From Plazaster borealis (Eukaryota > Echinodermata > Asteroidea > Forcipulatida > Labidiasteridae), in the NCBI GenBank assembly GCA_021014325.1, contig CM037476.1:22914827-22978826 (forward strand): a stretch of DNA of 64,000 nucleotides, in the 5' to 3' direction. Positions 29,101-40,138 of the stretch are shown piece by piece. Both the position numbers and the translations under genes were made by a program. How positions within the stretch are numbered: the stretch's first letter is position 1; every line of letters starts with the position of its first letter. The notes beneath the pieces were generated by a model. It made no database searches and was not told where the DNA came from. It saw only the letters and a list, made by a program, of their open reading frames with translations.

Positions 29101-32100
29101 AACAAAGATATTGAGAAACTAGACTTAAGCTTTTGTTAAAACAAAAACAAGGTGTTCGGTATGATTTTTTTTAATATTAAACATTGATTTAAAAAATGTT
29201 ATAACATCATCGATGACGTCACCATCCCGAAAACTTATATGTGAAGTTTGTGAAGTTTCAAATTTATATGTGCTTGGGAAGTGTGCTTTTGTTTGCGGAA
29301 AAGCGACGGGGAGAAGAAGAATAAGAAGTATTAAGAAAAAAAGAAAACAAAATTAAATGTTAAAGTTCATCTTTTTGTTTGAACCGGAAGTCCAGTTCAA
29401 ATGGGGCCACACTCTGTGTAGCGCTTGTGAAGTTGTAAAAAACTCAATACCCAAGGGCGTGTGGCGTGTCGTGGCCGAGCGGATAAGAACACCGAACTCA
29501 AGCTCTGGTGTTTCTGATCAGCAGAGTGTGGGTTCGAATCCCAGTCGTGACACTTGTGTCCTTAAGCAAGACACTTAACCACATGCTTCGTCCTTCGGAT
29601 GGGACGTTAAGCCGTAGGTCCCGTGTGTTGTGTAATGCACGTAAAAGAACCCAGTGCACTTATCGAAAAGAGAAGGGGTTCGCCCCGGTGTTCCTGGTTT
29701 GATCGGCAGCATATTGCGCCACAGCACCTTGTAAACCATTACATGGTGCTATGTAAAGGACTTGGTCTCATACTTCAAAACGTAGCTCCACAATACCTTG
29801 CAGGAAAATAATGAACGCTAAAAGCGCCTTGAGCGTCACTGAGTGACGGATATGTGCGCTATATAAGAAGCCACTATTATTATTATTATTATATTATTAT
29901 TAAGGATTTTATAACTGAAAACAGTTTGAAAATCGGTTGTGTAGTTCTTGAGATATGGTGTCACTTCCGGTTGACCCGGAAGTAAAGGTCAACATGGGGT
30001 CACGGTTACCCAAGGCTAATCTCCAATGCCCAAGGAGTCTATAACTGATTTTTTTTTGAAAATCGGTTGAGTAGTTCTTGAGATATGGTGTCACTTCCGT
30101 TTGACCCGGAAGTAAAGGTCAACATGGGGTCACGGTACCCAAGGCTTATCTCCAATGCCCAAAGAGTCTATAACTGAAAAAAGTTTGAAAATCGGTTGTG
30201 TAGTTCTTGAGATATGGTGTCACTTTCGGTTGACCCGGAGGTAAGGGTCAACATGGGGTCACGGTACCCAAGGCTAATCTCCAATGACCAAGGAGTCTAT
30301 AACTGAAAAAAGTTTGAAAATCGGTTGAGTAGTTCTTGAGATATGGTGTCACTTCCGGTTGACCTGGAAGTAAAGGTCAACATGGGGTCACGGTTACCCA
30401 AAGCTAATATCCAATGCCCAAGGAGTCTATAACTGAAAACAGTTTGAAAATCAGTTCTGTAGTTCTTGAGATATGGTCCCTCTTCCGGATGACCCGGAAG
30501 TAAAGGTCAACATGGGGTCACGGTTACTCAAGGCTAATCTCCAATGCCCAAGGAGTCTATAACTGAAAAAAGTTTGAAATCGGTTGTGTAGTTCTTGAGA
30601 TATGGTCTCACTTCCGGTTGACCCGGAAGTAAAGGTCAACATGAGGTCACGGTTACCCAAGGCTAATTTCCAATGCCCAAGGATTTTATAACTGAAAAAA
30701 GTTTGAAAATCGGTTGTGTAGTTCTTGAATTATGAATGTTTAAAAAATCTGACATTTGATTGTTAGCGAGGTTTGCACGGACGGCTGTTTTAGAGACTAA
30801 CAAAGCGTAATGTCAAAATCAGGTTGCGCGAACCTTGAAAAGAGACTAGACTACAAGCATGTTTGAAGGACTTTGAACCTTGCGGTCGCTTCAATGGAGC
30901 AAGCAGCCGCCCACCGTCTAACTGGTTTAGATCGCGTATTGTGTGTGTTTTTAATGCAGTTTATTCCCGCAGTTTGACAGCGGGTCAATGTATACCCGAT
31001 TTCAACCATAAGTGAAGGTCACAAAGGTAACATCTTTGTGGAAAAGTTTGAGAAGGCTTAAAAATCTACAGTATGATGTGAAAATTGTGAGTAATGTGTA
31101 TGTAAAAAGTACGAGTATTCCTTAAAGTTTGAATTGTGAAGTTTTCAACTTCCGGTTTTAACAGGAAGACAAGGTCAAACGGTATAAGACTCTGTGTAGT
31201 ATTTGCTACATTTGTCAAGACCTCTCCGATGATGTATAGATTGTTATAATAGCTTATGTACTTCTTGAGTTATGAATTTTTAAATGATTAAACTTCGATT
31301 TACTGTATCTCAACACTTGATGACGTCATCATGACGTCACAACTACTTGATTGAGGTTTTATCAAGGTCCTTACATGGTGTAAGTTTGAAGTTGATCTGA
31401 TAATCAGAAGTTAATGTTTTTGCCGGGAAAGTGTTTTTTTAAGAATTACACCAAGGCAAACTTTGACCTTTCGTTACGACCGGAAGTAAAGGTCATGTGA
31501 ATTTGTCCTTAACTTTTCAAATGTTGCCCATGTCTTGATCTATCATATGCCCAAGTATAAATATTGTAGCTGTAATATTCGGGGACATACAGGAATTCGC
31601 ATATGGTCACTTTTTTACCTTAAATGGCTTGTAATTTGACACCTGATGATGTCATCATGACGTAACTAAAGCGGTTTCATCTCCTAATGTATATCTACGT
31701 ATATGTGAAGTTTCAAGTTCATATGAGGTTGGAAAGGGTGCTTTTGTTAGCGGACAAGGGACGCTGAGAAGAAGAAGAAGAAGAAGTATTAAGAAAAAAA
31801 AAAAAAAAAAACGAACAAAAATAAGAGGTGTTCCGGGCTATATGCCCGAACACCTAAATAGGGAGACCGCCAACGTTAGGGCTAGATAGCTCAAATGGTA
31901 CAGTGCCAGCACATTAATCCGGAAGTCGCAGGTCCCTCACTAGTAAGATTTTCTTTGTTCAACTGAAAATTATTTTGAAAGTGTGTGCTTTCGGTTCAGG
32001 GCTTCAAACAGGCAGAAAAAGCCGTGGTTTAAAAAAGGGCCCTATATCAATAACTAGTTCTTATATAGCGCATTTTACAATAACGTATCAATGCGCTTTA

Positions 32101-35100
32101 CATCAGTGCCTGGTCATTGGGCCAATAACATTCCTTTAATCATTCTCAGCTCCCTGGGGAGTATACAGCCCCGAAGCTGCCGTGGCGCTCCGAAGGCTTT
32201 TCAAACACAATATCAACCTCTACCCTCGCAGATACCCATTTATACCCCTAGGTGAAGAGAAGCAATTATAGTAAAGTATCTTGCTCAAGGATACAAGTGT
32301 CATGACTGGGATTCGAACCCACACCCCGATGACTTAACCACCGGAACTTGAACTTGATGCTCTAAACCACTCGGCCACATGACACCCTATGCCTCCATCC
32401 TCAACTTACCTGCCATAGTAAGAAATCACTGAGTCTGACTTCGCCTGACGTCCTGACTAACAGATCAGGGTCTGGAGACTGACTTGTGTACAGACACTTC
32501 TCAAGTAGTCCCTCAGAAATGTCACTGCAAATTTAATGTGCAAGTAAAAAACAGTGAACATAAACAATATGCCATCTTGTAGTCTTAAACTAGTGTTGCA
32601 GGGTACTTGCCTGGTGTCTTGTGGCGTGTGAGGTAGTGTGGGTGCATGCGTTGGCGCTTGTGGGTTTGTATTAGTGCAATTTTTGTATGTGCAGGTATGT
32701 ATACAGACCTTTAAAAGGAAAACAACAACTCCAAAAGCTTGAAAAAAATCAGAAAATTTATACTGCAGGTGTGTTTGGCAAGTATTTTCGAAATACCGAC
32801 CAGAAGTGGTTAAATATGGACTAGTTTGACTCACCTTGGTCTAAGACATCCATCCTCAACTCCCTGGGCCATCTCTTTCATTGCATTGGTGATCTCATTT
32901 CTGGATGTGTATGCTAAACATACATTTAATATAGCGCTGTGAAAATAATCAAAATAGGTGAAGAAACAATTATTAACCCTCCTACTATCTGACCATTCAA
33001 CATCATCCACCCTGGTTTTGATGGATACATATGAGCGTTCAGATCTGCATTATGATACCATTTGGTGAATGCATACTACACAGCACACAGTTGACCCTTC
33101 TACTGTCTGTCCTTTCAATATCATACACTGTGGTTTTGAATGATATATAAACTATGCCAGCCTGCATTTATGTGGTATGCATTTACACAGTCAACCCTCC
33201 TACTGTCTGCCTTTTCAATATCGTTCACTGTGGTTTTGAATGATAAACGCACTATGCCAGCCTGCATTTATATCATGCGGTACTATGCATTTACACAGTA
33301 CACAGTCAACCCTCCTACTGTCTGACTATTTAACATCATGCATGTCGGCCCACTGTGGTTTTGAATGATAGATAAACTAAGCCAGCCTGCAATATGATAT
33401 CATGTGGTAGCTAAGCTTGGGCGACATCACTTTTTTCATCCCCGATGTATCGACTAGAATATATCGCGATATTCGGTAATATCTCACAGTGCAAGTTTTA
33501 GTTGTAAAAGCAGCCGTCTTATTTCTACTTTTCTCCAATGACCTACTCTTCGGGTTTTACTCTAAACCTATGGGGTGAAAACCTGGGCCTATTACTTACA
33601 CGCATTTAGTATGTCTACTGCGCATGACAGACTGTTCTATATGTGTGCATAACTAATTAGATCACGCTACTCGTGTGTATGCAACACCAACCTCGTCCCC
33701 AAGGTGTGTCGAGCAGTACGATGTACTATTGTAAACATGGTTGGAAATAAAGTAAACCATGGGGACGAGGTTGATGCAACACGTGGTAACACCCGGAAGC
33801 GTGCGATGTCGTCTCTGTGTGAGACCGCCTGATCGCTAAGGCCTTGATGGTGGTTTTTTCGAAGAAACCCGGTCGGGTCGGATCTGTTGGGGAACCTTGC
33901 GGTTGCGGTCTGTGACTTGCAGCTCTTTGTTGTTGCAAGATCGTCTCCACTAGGAGATTTATTGTTGCAAGATCGTCTCGGTTAGGAAATGCATCGCGAT
34001 ACTTAGTCGATATCGCAATTTACCGATATCGCGATAAAAAAAAATATACCCGATATCGTAATCGTTTCAGAACTAGTATCGCGATATTCGATAATATCGT
34101 GGTATCGCCCAGGCTTAGTGGTAGCATCTACACAGTACACAGTCAAGAGTCAACCCTCCTACTGTCAGATTATCAACATCATGTCCACCCGTTGTGGTTT
34201 TGAAAGATAGATTAACTAAGCCAGCCTGCAATATGACATCATGTGGTTCAGTGGTATGCATATACATCGTACACAGTTAATCCTCCTACTTTTTGACTAT
34301 TCAACATCATGTCGGCCCACTGTGGTTTTGAATGATAGATAAACTAAGCCAGCCTGCAATCTGACATCATGTGGTATGCATCTACACAGTACACAGCCAA
34401 CACTCCTACTGTCTGACTATTCAACATCATCCAAGATAAATAAACTATGCCAGACTGCAAAATGACATCATGTGGTGGTTGCATACACAGTGAACACAGT
34501 TAGTTCTGTGCACAGTTATGTCACCAAACACAACCCATGCAGTTCAATGGTTTTAAATGGTTGATTAACTTACTGGAAAATGATCACAAAAGTAGAAGGG
34601 TTAATAAAGAAACACCTAGTGTTGGGCCCTTTCAAAACACAGAGGATTGAGGACTGTATAACCAAATAACAACAACTTATTATTGTTTTAAGAATACCAA
34701 TCTTCGTCAGTTATACGGCAGTTACAGGTTGAATGGCTTCTAGCTGGCACCCCTAAGATATTGACAAAATATGGAGACTTGTTGGGTACCTTTTCCTGCC
34801 AGGTGTTTTTCATTATTGACCTTACTATTAACTAGATAGACTTCCATAATACACTATTTATTTTACTCACTTTGTATTATTTCTTGACAAGTACATTGCT
34901 TCAGCTACGACTTCTTGTACATCTCGAGGAAGTAGATGGAGCTCCCCAAGTACTCGTACACAGACGCCATGCTTCATTATTTGTTCCCTAGAGTAAAAAA
35001 AAACAACAGAGGAAATGACTCAAACCGCTGCTTTTATTTTCAGCAATGGCTGGATAACAGTTACTCAGGTCTTCCCTTAAAAAAATACAGAAATTTTGCT

Positions 35101-38100
35101 TTCATTTGCTACAAATTTGATAAGAGACAAGGAACACGATCAAGTGCACCACTTTCTATCGTCACATAAGCAGTTTTTCTAAAGGTCTTAACTTTAAGTA
35201 CATGAGACCGCCCAAAAGTGTTTCAACATGTGAATAGACATGCAGGCTTATAAGGAAAATAGTTTGAATTGACTAAGATTATTAACTTTTTAATTACTCT
35301 CAAATTTCCATAACAAAATGGCAGAAAAGGTTGGTAATTTTTCCGCTTTTTTTTTGTGTGTGGAAATTTTAGAGTGATTGAAAAAAACCCCAAAACACAA
35401 CAACAAATGAATCAAAACAAATATTTTCAGTTTAATCCTGAATGTCCATTCACATAATTATTAATAAAAAGAAAGAATAAAAATAATCAAAATTTCCTCA
35501 TAAATTGTTCGTATAGGTAGTCAGGTTCACACCATACGAGTGTTGGGCCTTTTTTCTCACCTGTTCAAATTTGCCAAATCCAAAGATCCAAAACTACATA
35601 CACCATGTACTACACTTAAAGAAGCTACGTCATCATGATCAAAACAGGCCTGTGGCTGTAAATGGAATACTGAACTCTCACCCAGTATCAAATCTATGGA
35701 GAGTGCACCCGCGCGTGCAGTCACTGGATGAGAGTTCGTGATTCTACAGGCCTGCTTTGATCATGACCACACAGTCCCTTTAAAGTTAACATACTTTCTA
35801 CATTTTGACCACTTAACTTTCCCTTACTTTTCTTGAAGTAACTTCACAAATTTCTGCCTGGCCAGCTCCATCAAACCATCCACCTCTTCCTTAGAACGTT
35901 TGAAGTTCTCTGTACTGAAGGCATACACTGTTACTTCCTTGATGTCAAAGTCCAAACACCACTGCAGCGTCTTCAGGAAAGAAAGGGGACAAGACAACTA
36001 AATATTACTGCATGAAAATTGCACCAACTGGAATCACAAAACACTATCAGTAACTTCTCCTGTTTGTAAGTGTGACGTAATTCCACGCCCACTTCACACA
36101 AACTGGCTCCAATGATTACCAGAAGTAAGAAGTAACTATAAATAGTAAACTTGCGAAACAACCATGTGTAAAATCTCTATTGGAGGAGTGTTGGCTCTGA
36201 AAAGAGCCGGTGTGGTCTCGAAGTTTCAAACAGTATACTCTGCTCGACTTCAGGCGAATGCTGGACTGAAGTAAGAAGTAACTATAAATAGTAAACTTGC
36301 GGGTACAACCATGTGTGAAATCTCTTTTGGAGGAGTGTTGGCTCTGAGAAGAGCATAAGTGGTCTCGACGTTTCAAACAGTATACTCTGCTCGTCTTCAG
36401 GAGAATGCTGGACTGCCGATGGTAATGCTGCTTAAGTAGAGCTTGAGGGATGCACATTTTGGGCGGATTACCAGAAGCTCATTGAGTTGCATTGAGCCAG
36501 TTTATCTTAAATGGTGATTTAAATGCAAAAAAAGTTTAATAATTCGACTTGGTTTTTACAATCGTTCTGCAAAGACAAAGTTCTTTTCAGAATGATAAGT
36601 TTCTGTCTCTCTTGGTAAAATTACATACAAACATGTTTACCAGCTTTGGAGTTGGAAGTAGCAAAAACTATGGGCATGCAGCAGATACGATTGTTGATTA
36701 GAAAATAAAGCATGTCGAATAACTTGAACCTCAAAAGCTCGCCTGCAGAAGACTTATGGAAATTTCCATAGTGCACTTTAGTGTCCGTTTGAATGCTGCT
36801 AGAGATGCGGTTGGTACCAGCTGTCACCTCACTAAATGTGGATGGATTCGACGTTCTTGATGAAAATACAGTGACGGCTGTTTGCTGTTTTCTCAACAAG
36901 TAGGCACTGTATTCAACTGAAACTTTCACAGGTGCTTTTTCTTGTATCTTTCTTGATAATTTTGTCTAAATCCCCATTATATTGACAAAAAACCAAACAA
37001 TGACTCTACCTTTAAAGGCAGTGGACACTATTGGTAATTACTCAAAATATTTATTAGCATAAAACCTAACTTGGTAACAAGTATTGGGGAGAGGTTGATA
37101 GTATAAAACATTGTGAGAAACGGCTCCCTCTGAAGTGGAGTAGTTTTCGAGAAAGAAGTAATTTTCCACGAATTTGATTTCGAGACCTCAAAATTAGATG
37201 AGGTCTCGAAATCAACTTGCATCTGAAAGCACAGAACTCTGTGTGACAAGGTTGTTTTTTTCTTTCATTGTTATCTCGCAACCTCGATGACCAATTGAGC
37301 TCAAGTTTTCACAGGCTTGTTATTTTATGCATATGTTGAGATACACCAAGTGAGAAGACTGGTCTTTGACAATTACCAATAGTGTACACTGTCTTTAAGG
37401 GGTCACTAGGAGGGGCACTACACTTGTAACAAATATTTATATTCCTGTGAAAGTTCTGTGGACAAGATCTGTGGCAGTCCTGATACTTGACTCTTAAGGG
37501 CAAGGCAGTTTTTCCTTAGTAAAGGGCACCAAGGCATTGACCAGGGGCATGGAGGCAAATGCCTCCATAAACCCCTTGCATTGGCCACCATCGCTGAGGT
37601 CAAACAATGGAAACATAATATGCACTGCGTACAGCTCTCAGCCAATGATATGTCTTCATTGACCTCAGTGAGGGCGCTCATTTGGGCTTGTGACGTCATG
37701 CAAGCGGTCTATTGTCTCTGTGAAGTGTCAGGCCTGCTATGATCTAGTGGAGATTTTCTTTTCATTCAGGCCCTGGATTTAACTTAAATGCTGAGCACAA
37801 TGTGATTTCACACTACAAATCACGAATGGTAGTAATTATCGTTGACGAACTTGACTCATTATGAAATCAAGGCTTCAACCACAGTGAAGCTGTGACATTT
37901 ACAGTTCTCATATTTTACTGACCTCTGACAACTTATGAAATCCCATAAGATGCCCCTCTGCTTTCTCAACAGATTTTTTCTTAGCGAATCGTCTGTTGCC
38001 GTCCATGATGAACGCCACGTGTTTGGGGACAGGTCCCGTCTTCAGCACACGTGTACAGAAACTTTGCAGCCATGTTTTCTGAAAGTTGTACTTCTCTTCT

Positions 38101-38132
38101 GGAAACCACTCCGACTCCACTGTTGTTGTCAT
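26153..38132 (-). CDS. DHDDS: Dehydrodolichyl diphosphate synthase subunit DHDDS (complete)
   Basis: cis-Prenyltransferase catalytic subunit. With NgBR/NUS1 it extends farnesyl diphosphate with isopentenyl diphosphate at the ER to make dolichol precursors for N-glycosylation. Seven coding exons, right to left: 37923-38132, 35828-35970, 34871-34987, 32835-32936, 32410-32524, 27838-27945, 26153-26428 (stop). They join in frame to 356 residues. Signature motifs: [13 protein letters not shown] (catalytic Asp44), [13 protein letters not shown] (about 84-95), [24 protein letters not shown], and [15 protein letters not shown] followed by [16 protein letters not shown]. The C-terminal exon is a charged helical tail rich in Arg/Gln/Glu, as in human DHDDS (333 residues). 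An acceptor-like tract lies just 5' of the ATG (exon edge about 38143), implying a non-coding first exon upstream. Introns 2-6 carry many repeats. Confidence 0.95.
26461..26685 (+). mobile_element. 3' end fragment of a LINE-type retrotransposon
   Basis: The plus frame contains [34 protein letters not shown] and W, the usual C-terminal pattern of CR1/RTE-like ORF2 proteins. A GAGTGAGTGAGTGAG tail follows. The copy is 5'-truncated to about 225 bp and sits beside the last DHDDS exon. Confidence 0.6.
26759..27036. mobile_element. MITE with GTC(T/G)GCTCAGGACTATAAGG ends
   Basis: Inverted ends of about 30 bp (CTGCTCAGGACTATAAGG and CCTTATAGCACTGAGCCG). An inverted relative of the element at 46149-46430, sharing ATTTGTTGATTTTGAT and TTGATCATTAC-type text. 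Confidence 0.65.
26992..27123 (+). other. Orphan exon-like segment B
   Basis: 132 bp open between ACAAG and GTTAGT, phase 0-0. The translation begins [20 protein letters not shown] and ends [10 protein letters not shown]. It lies on the opposite strand inside DHDDS intron 6. Its first third overlaps the end of a MITE (26759-27036), whose other copy also reads DLIVLSRQ, so part of the signal is repeat-derived. Confidence 0.25.
27236..27590 (+). mobile_element. MITE R3-related copy
   Basis: CCCTTTAAAGCACATGTATA to GTTGTACACACCCTTTAA, followed by a truncated second copy to about 27730. Confidence 0.65.
28044..28210. mobile_element. Foldback MITE, about 55-bp arms
   Basis: Left arm holds ATATTGACTGCTTCGAGTA and AAATCTACGACTCCCGAGG; the right arm carries the matching reverse complement GGGAGTCGTAGTTTTAACC. 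DHDDS intron 5. Confidence 0.65.
28629..28992. repeat. 22/23-bp minisatellite, 16 copies plus a partial
   Basis: GCACAGCAGACATAGAGGG with CGT or CGTG as the end of the unit. Units of 22 and 23 bp alternate irregularly. DHDDS intron 5. Confidence 0.9.
29463..29903 (+). mobile_element. Full-length tRNA(Leu)-like SINE with (ATT)n tail
   Basis: Head GTCGTGGCCGAGCGG (A box) and GGTTCGAATCCC (B box), conserved body, and 3' end GCGCTATATAAGAAGCC followed by (ATT)n. It has inserted between CCCAAGG and AAGGATTTTATAACTG, splitting the tandem-array element around it. Best-preserved copy in the window. Confidence 0.85.
29902..30731. repeat. 129/130-bp tandem array, about 6.4 copies
   Basis: The phrase AATCGGTTG(T/A)GTAGTTC recurs at 29931, 30061, 30190, 30319, 30449, 30578 and 30708. 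Each full unit holds CACTTCCGGTTGACCCGGAA and GTCAACATGGGGTCACGG. Part of a larger element reaching about 31,858. Confidence 0.9.
32049..32392 (-). mobile_element. tRNA(Leu)-like SINE, reverse orientation
   Basis: Left edge TTCTTATATAGCGC is the reverse complement of the SINE tail. The head at the right has GGGATTCGAACCC and CCACTCGGCCAC. It lies just left of DHDDS exon 5. Confidence 0.8.
33412..34117. mobile_element. hAT-like non-autonomous element with 8-bp TSD
   Basis: Ends are TAAGCTTGGGCGACATCAC on the left and the reverse complement of TAAGCCTGGGCGATACCAC on the right. They are flanked by GTGGTAGC (33404-33411 and 34118-34125), a perfect 8-bp duplication typical of hAT transposons. No transposase is present. 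It interrupts the roughly 125-bp satellite array in DHDDS intron 3 and itself carries a smaller MITE (33691-33778). The inner region near both ends is full of ATCGCGAT-type steps. Confidence 0.85.
33691..33778. mobile_element. Short MITE with CAACCTCGTCCCC termini, nested in the hAT-like element
   Basis: About 88 bp beginning CAACCTCGTCCCCA and ending with the reverse complement. The inner stretch GTAAACATGGTTGGAAATAA recurs in reverse at 60607-60884, so this is a mobile family rather than a chance palindrome. Confidence 0.65.
35618..35782. mobile_element. Foldback MITE
   Basis: ATCATGATCAAAACAGGCCTGT left, CTACAGGCCTGCTTTGATCATGA right (stated as ends ATGATCAAA/TTTGATCAT with inner ACAGGCCTG). 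It lies 45 bp right of nothing coding; DHDDS exon 2 starts at 35828. Confidence 0.55.
36122..36417 (-). repeat. Tandem pair of 146-bp units, Penelope-like
   Basis: GAAGTAAGAAGTAACT begins at 36122 and again at 36268, and the two units match for nearly their full length. Each carries, on the minus strand, a CTGAAG...TTTGAAAC motif. Head-to-tail duplication is common in Penelope-like elements. It lies in DHDDS intron 1, beside exon 2. Confidence 0.55.
37012..37398 (-). mobile_element. MITE R1 copy, reverse, diverged
   Basis: TTAAAGGCAGTGGACACT to AGTGTACACTGTCTTTAA. The inner palindrome is replaced by an inverted GAGACCTCA pair. It lies in DHDDS intron 1. Confidence 0.7.
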
Positions 38133-38213
38133 GGTTTCTCTCTCTAAACAAACACAAATTTTACAAAGAATATTGTGAAATTATTCTAGCCTTTCATTTA
38201 AATTTAAGTGCTT

Positions 38214-38655
38214 GTGACGCGTCTTGGCTGAGCGGTCAAGTGCACTGGATTCAAGCTCTGGTGTTTCTGATCAACAGAGTGTGGGTTCGAGTCCCGTTCT
38301 TGATACTTGTAGCATTAAACTATAGACACTTTTAAAACTGTTATTTTATTTTGCTTTGTTCTTCGGATGGGACATAAGGCTGTAGGTCCTGTGTGTTGTG
38401 TAATGCACGTTTACAAAAGAACCCAGTACACTTGTTGTTAAGAGAAGGGGTTCACCCCAGTGTTTTCTGTTTTGGTCGGCTACAGATTGCGCCACAGGAA
38501 CTTGTAAACCATTCATGGTGTTAAATGTAAACAAATAGGTCTTAATTAGAACATTGCTCTATATATGTCTGTAGAAAAAATTCTAATGAGCTCTTTGAGA
38601 CGCCCTTGGGTGTGACCAAGAACTATCATTTATAAGAACAGCGTGTTATTGTTAT
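38214..38655 (+). mobile_element. tRNA(Leu)-like SINE, diverged copy
   Basis: Head CGTCTTGGCTGAGCGG and GGTTCGAGTCCC; the body includes TTCTTCGGATGGGACATAAG and GCGCCACAGGAACTTG. It occupies much of the region just upstream of DHDDS. Confidence 0.75.
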
Positions 38656-38992
38656 ATTATTCTCTACAGGAACACTATGAAAAATGTGCTATACTGCAGG
38701 AATTATACATTTCAATAGTAATTTTTGTTGCGAAAATATTAATTGTAGGCCTAACTCTCGATCCTCCAGATTTTCTCTTAGTGATGATGTTTTAATTGAT
38801 TGATTCATTACACCATGGAGATCAACTCTAAAAATCATTTGTGTTCTTTTTTTTTTAAACGAAAGTGGTAAAATTCTGGCAAATCTGGTCAGAAGTCTGA
38901 CTCTGATATTGCTGTAAATGGCCGAAATTGAAGAAAAGGAAAAATACTGTGCAAATTGCAAGGTGTCTAGTACTATTACTCTTTTCCATGTC

Positions 38993-39108
38993 CCCCCCTC
39001 GCTCCCTCGGATCCATCCCAGAATCTCTGATCCAACCCCCTGCCTAATAGCTAGGCAGGGGGTTGGATCAGAGGTTCTGGGATGGATATTGGGGGAGCGA
39101 GGGGGGGG
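38993..39108. repeat. Large near-perfect palindrome
   Basis: Arms of about 52 bp: CTCGCTCCCTC...GATCCAACCCCCTGCCTA and TAGGCAGGGGGTTGGATC...GGGAGCGAG, with a five-base centre (ATAGC). Few mismatches. Lies between DHDDS and BRWD. Confidence 0.8.
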
Positions 39109-39928
39109 GGGTCTATGTATAGGGCCTAGATTGAAAACACTATGCAGGAACAAATTAAGTTGAGATAACTTTGAACCCTCGATCCTCCTCGGGACATGGG
39201 GTTTGCTCAACTTCCTCCATGACCATGATGATTACAAGTAAACAAATAGTAAAAAGCACAATTAAAGTTTTGATTTGAGGCAATTCAAGTTGTTTTATTG
39301 AAGTTTTGTTTCCATATCGTTTCGTACAACTAATGTTGTTTAAACTCCACTCCAAGGTATACAAAAACAAAAAAATGTTTTGAATAACTTTTAGTTAAGA
39401 AGAAATAAGAAAAATTAACATGTTATTTTTTAAAATAACTTTTAAAAACCTTTTTGGTTTACATACATACACTAACTCAGTGACTGATCATCTGATGTAC
39501 ATGTAGGCCTACATGTAGGTCAGGAGGGTTTATTTTCCTATTTTACCGTTACGAAAGTAAAACATTACATTATTTTCAATAGGTTGTTTATCAAGTATGA
39601 GTGATAAAGTTGCAGTTATAGCACTCTTACCGAAAGCAGATAACAAAAAGGCATTCAAAAACTGACCGGTTTATCCGTAAATGCAATATGAAACCATCTC
39701 ATGAGCGACCGCGACGTATTCATGAGGTGGCGGGGCAAACGTGCTCAAATCACGGCCGACAAAATCGAAGGTTGCACGGTCATGATGACGGTGATGCTCT
39801 GGAGAGTAGTTGCGGCCAGGGCTCATGGCTGCTGTATGATTTCAATAATAATTTACTACCAAAGCATATTGGTGTGAGAATGCTTATATAACTGTAATAA
39901 TATTAAGATATTAAAATAATAAGCTCAC

Positions 39929-40000
39929 CGTGTACGGATTCCGTCCCTCCGATGACCATACACACTGCGCCGATCATACAACTTTACAAGACACATGATG
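39929..40000 (-). other. Candidate 5' UTR exon of DHDDS (right boundary unknown)
   Basis: A minus-strand donor (exon|GTGAGC) sits with its exon edge at 39929. It could pair with the acceptor-like tract ending at 38144, just upstream of the DHDDS ATG. The transcription start cannot be located, so the right edge given is nominal. This is inference from splice signals only. Confidence 0.3.
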
Positions 40001-40008
40001 ACACCGGC

Positions 40009-40138
40009 CCATGTACATGTACAGTGTACATGTACATGTCCATCCCCACGCAGATCAGGCGCAGATTACGAACTAACATGTCCACATGTACATATTTGTT
40101 GTACACGATCTTATGCAAGTGCACATGTACATGTGCAT
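40009..40138. repeat. GTACAT-rich palindromic simple repeat
   Basis: ACATGTACATGTACAGTGTA and similar; the same type recurs at 41640-41885 and 52480-52515. Confidence 0.7.

Larger units (their letters stand above)
29150..31858. mobile_element. Composite repeat element with (GAA)n and hairpin ends
   Basis: Two head-to-tail modules share GTGCTTTTGTT(T/A)GCGGA, GAGAAGAAGA and AAGTATTAAGAAAAA (29290-29350 and 31740-31800). The right end forms a hairpin AGGTGTTCCGGGC/GCCCGAACACCT (31829-31858). It carries the 129-bp array and a SINE insertion. Element class not recognised. Confidence 0.5.
32973..34600. repeat. About 125-bp satellite array in DHDDS introns 2-3
   Basis: Units share CAACCCTCCTACTGTCTGAC, TGTGGTTTTGAATGATA and AAACTAAGCCAGCCTGCA. 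The array is interrupted at 33412-34117 by the hAT-like element. Unit length drifts from about 92 to 135 bp. Confidence 0.8.

Noticed and set aside
29463..29560. tRNA(Leu) gene
   Set aside because: A and B boxes are present, but the cloverleaf is imperfect and a conserved SINE body with a tail follows; the same applies at 32300, 38215, 44560 and 3640.
38689..39210. 173-codon minus-strand ORF
   Set aside because: Runs through the large palindrome at 38993-39108 and a poly-A/T tract; no conserved motif and no exon signals.
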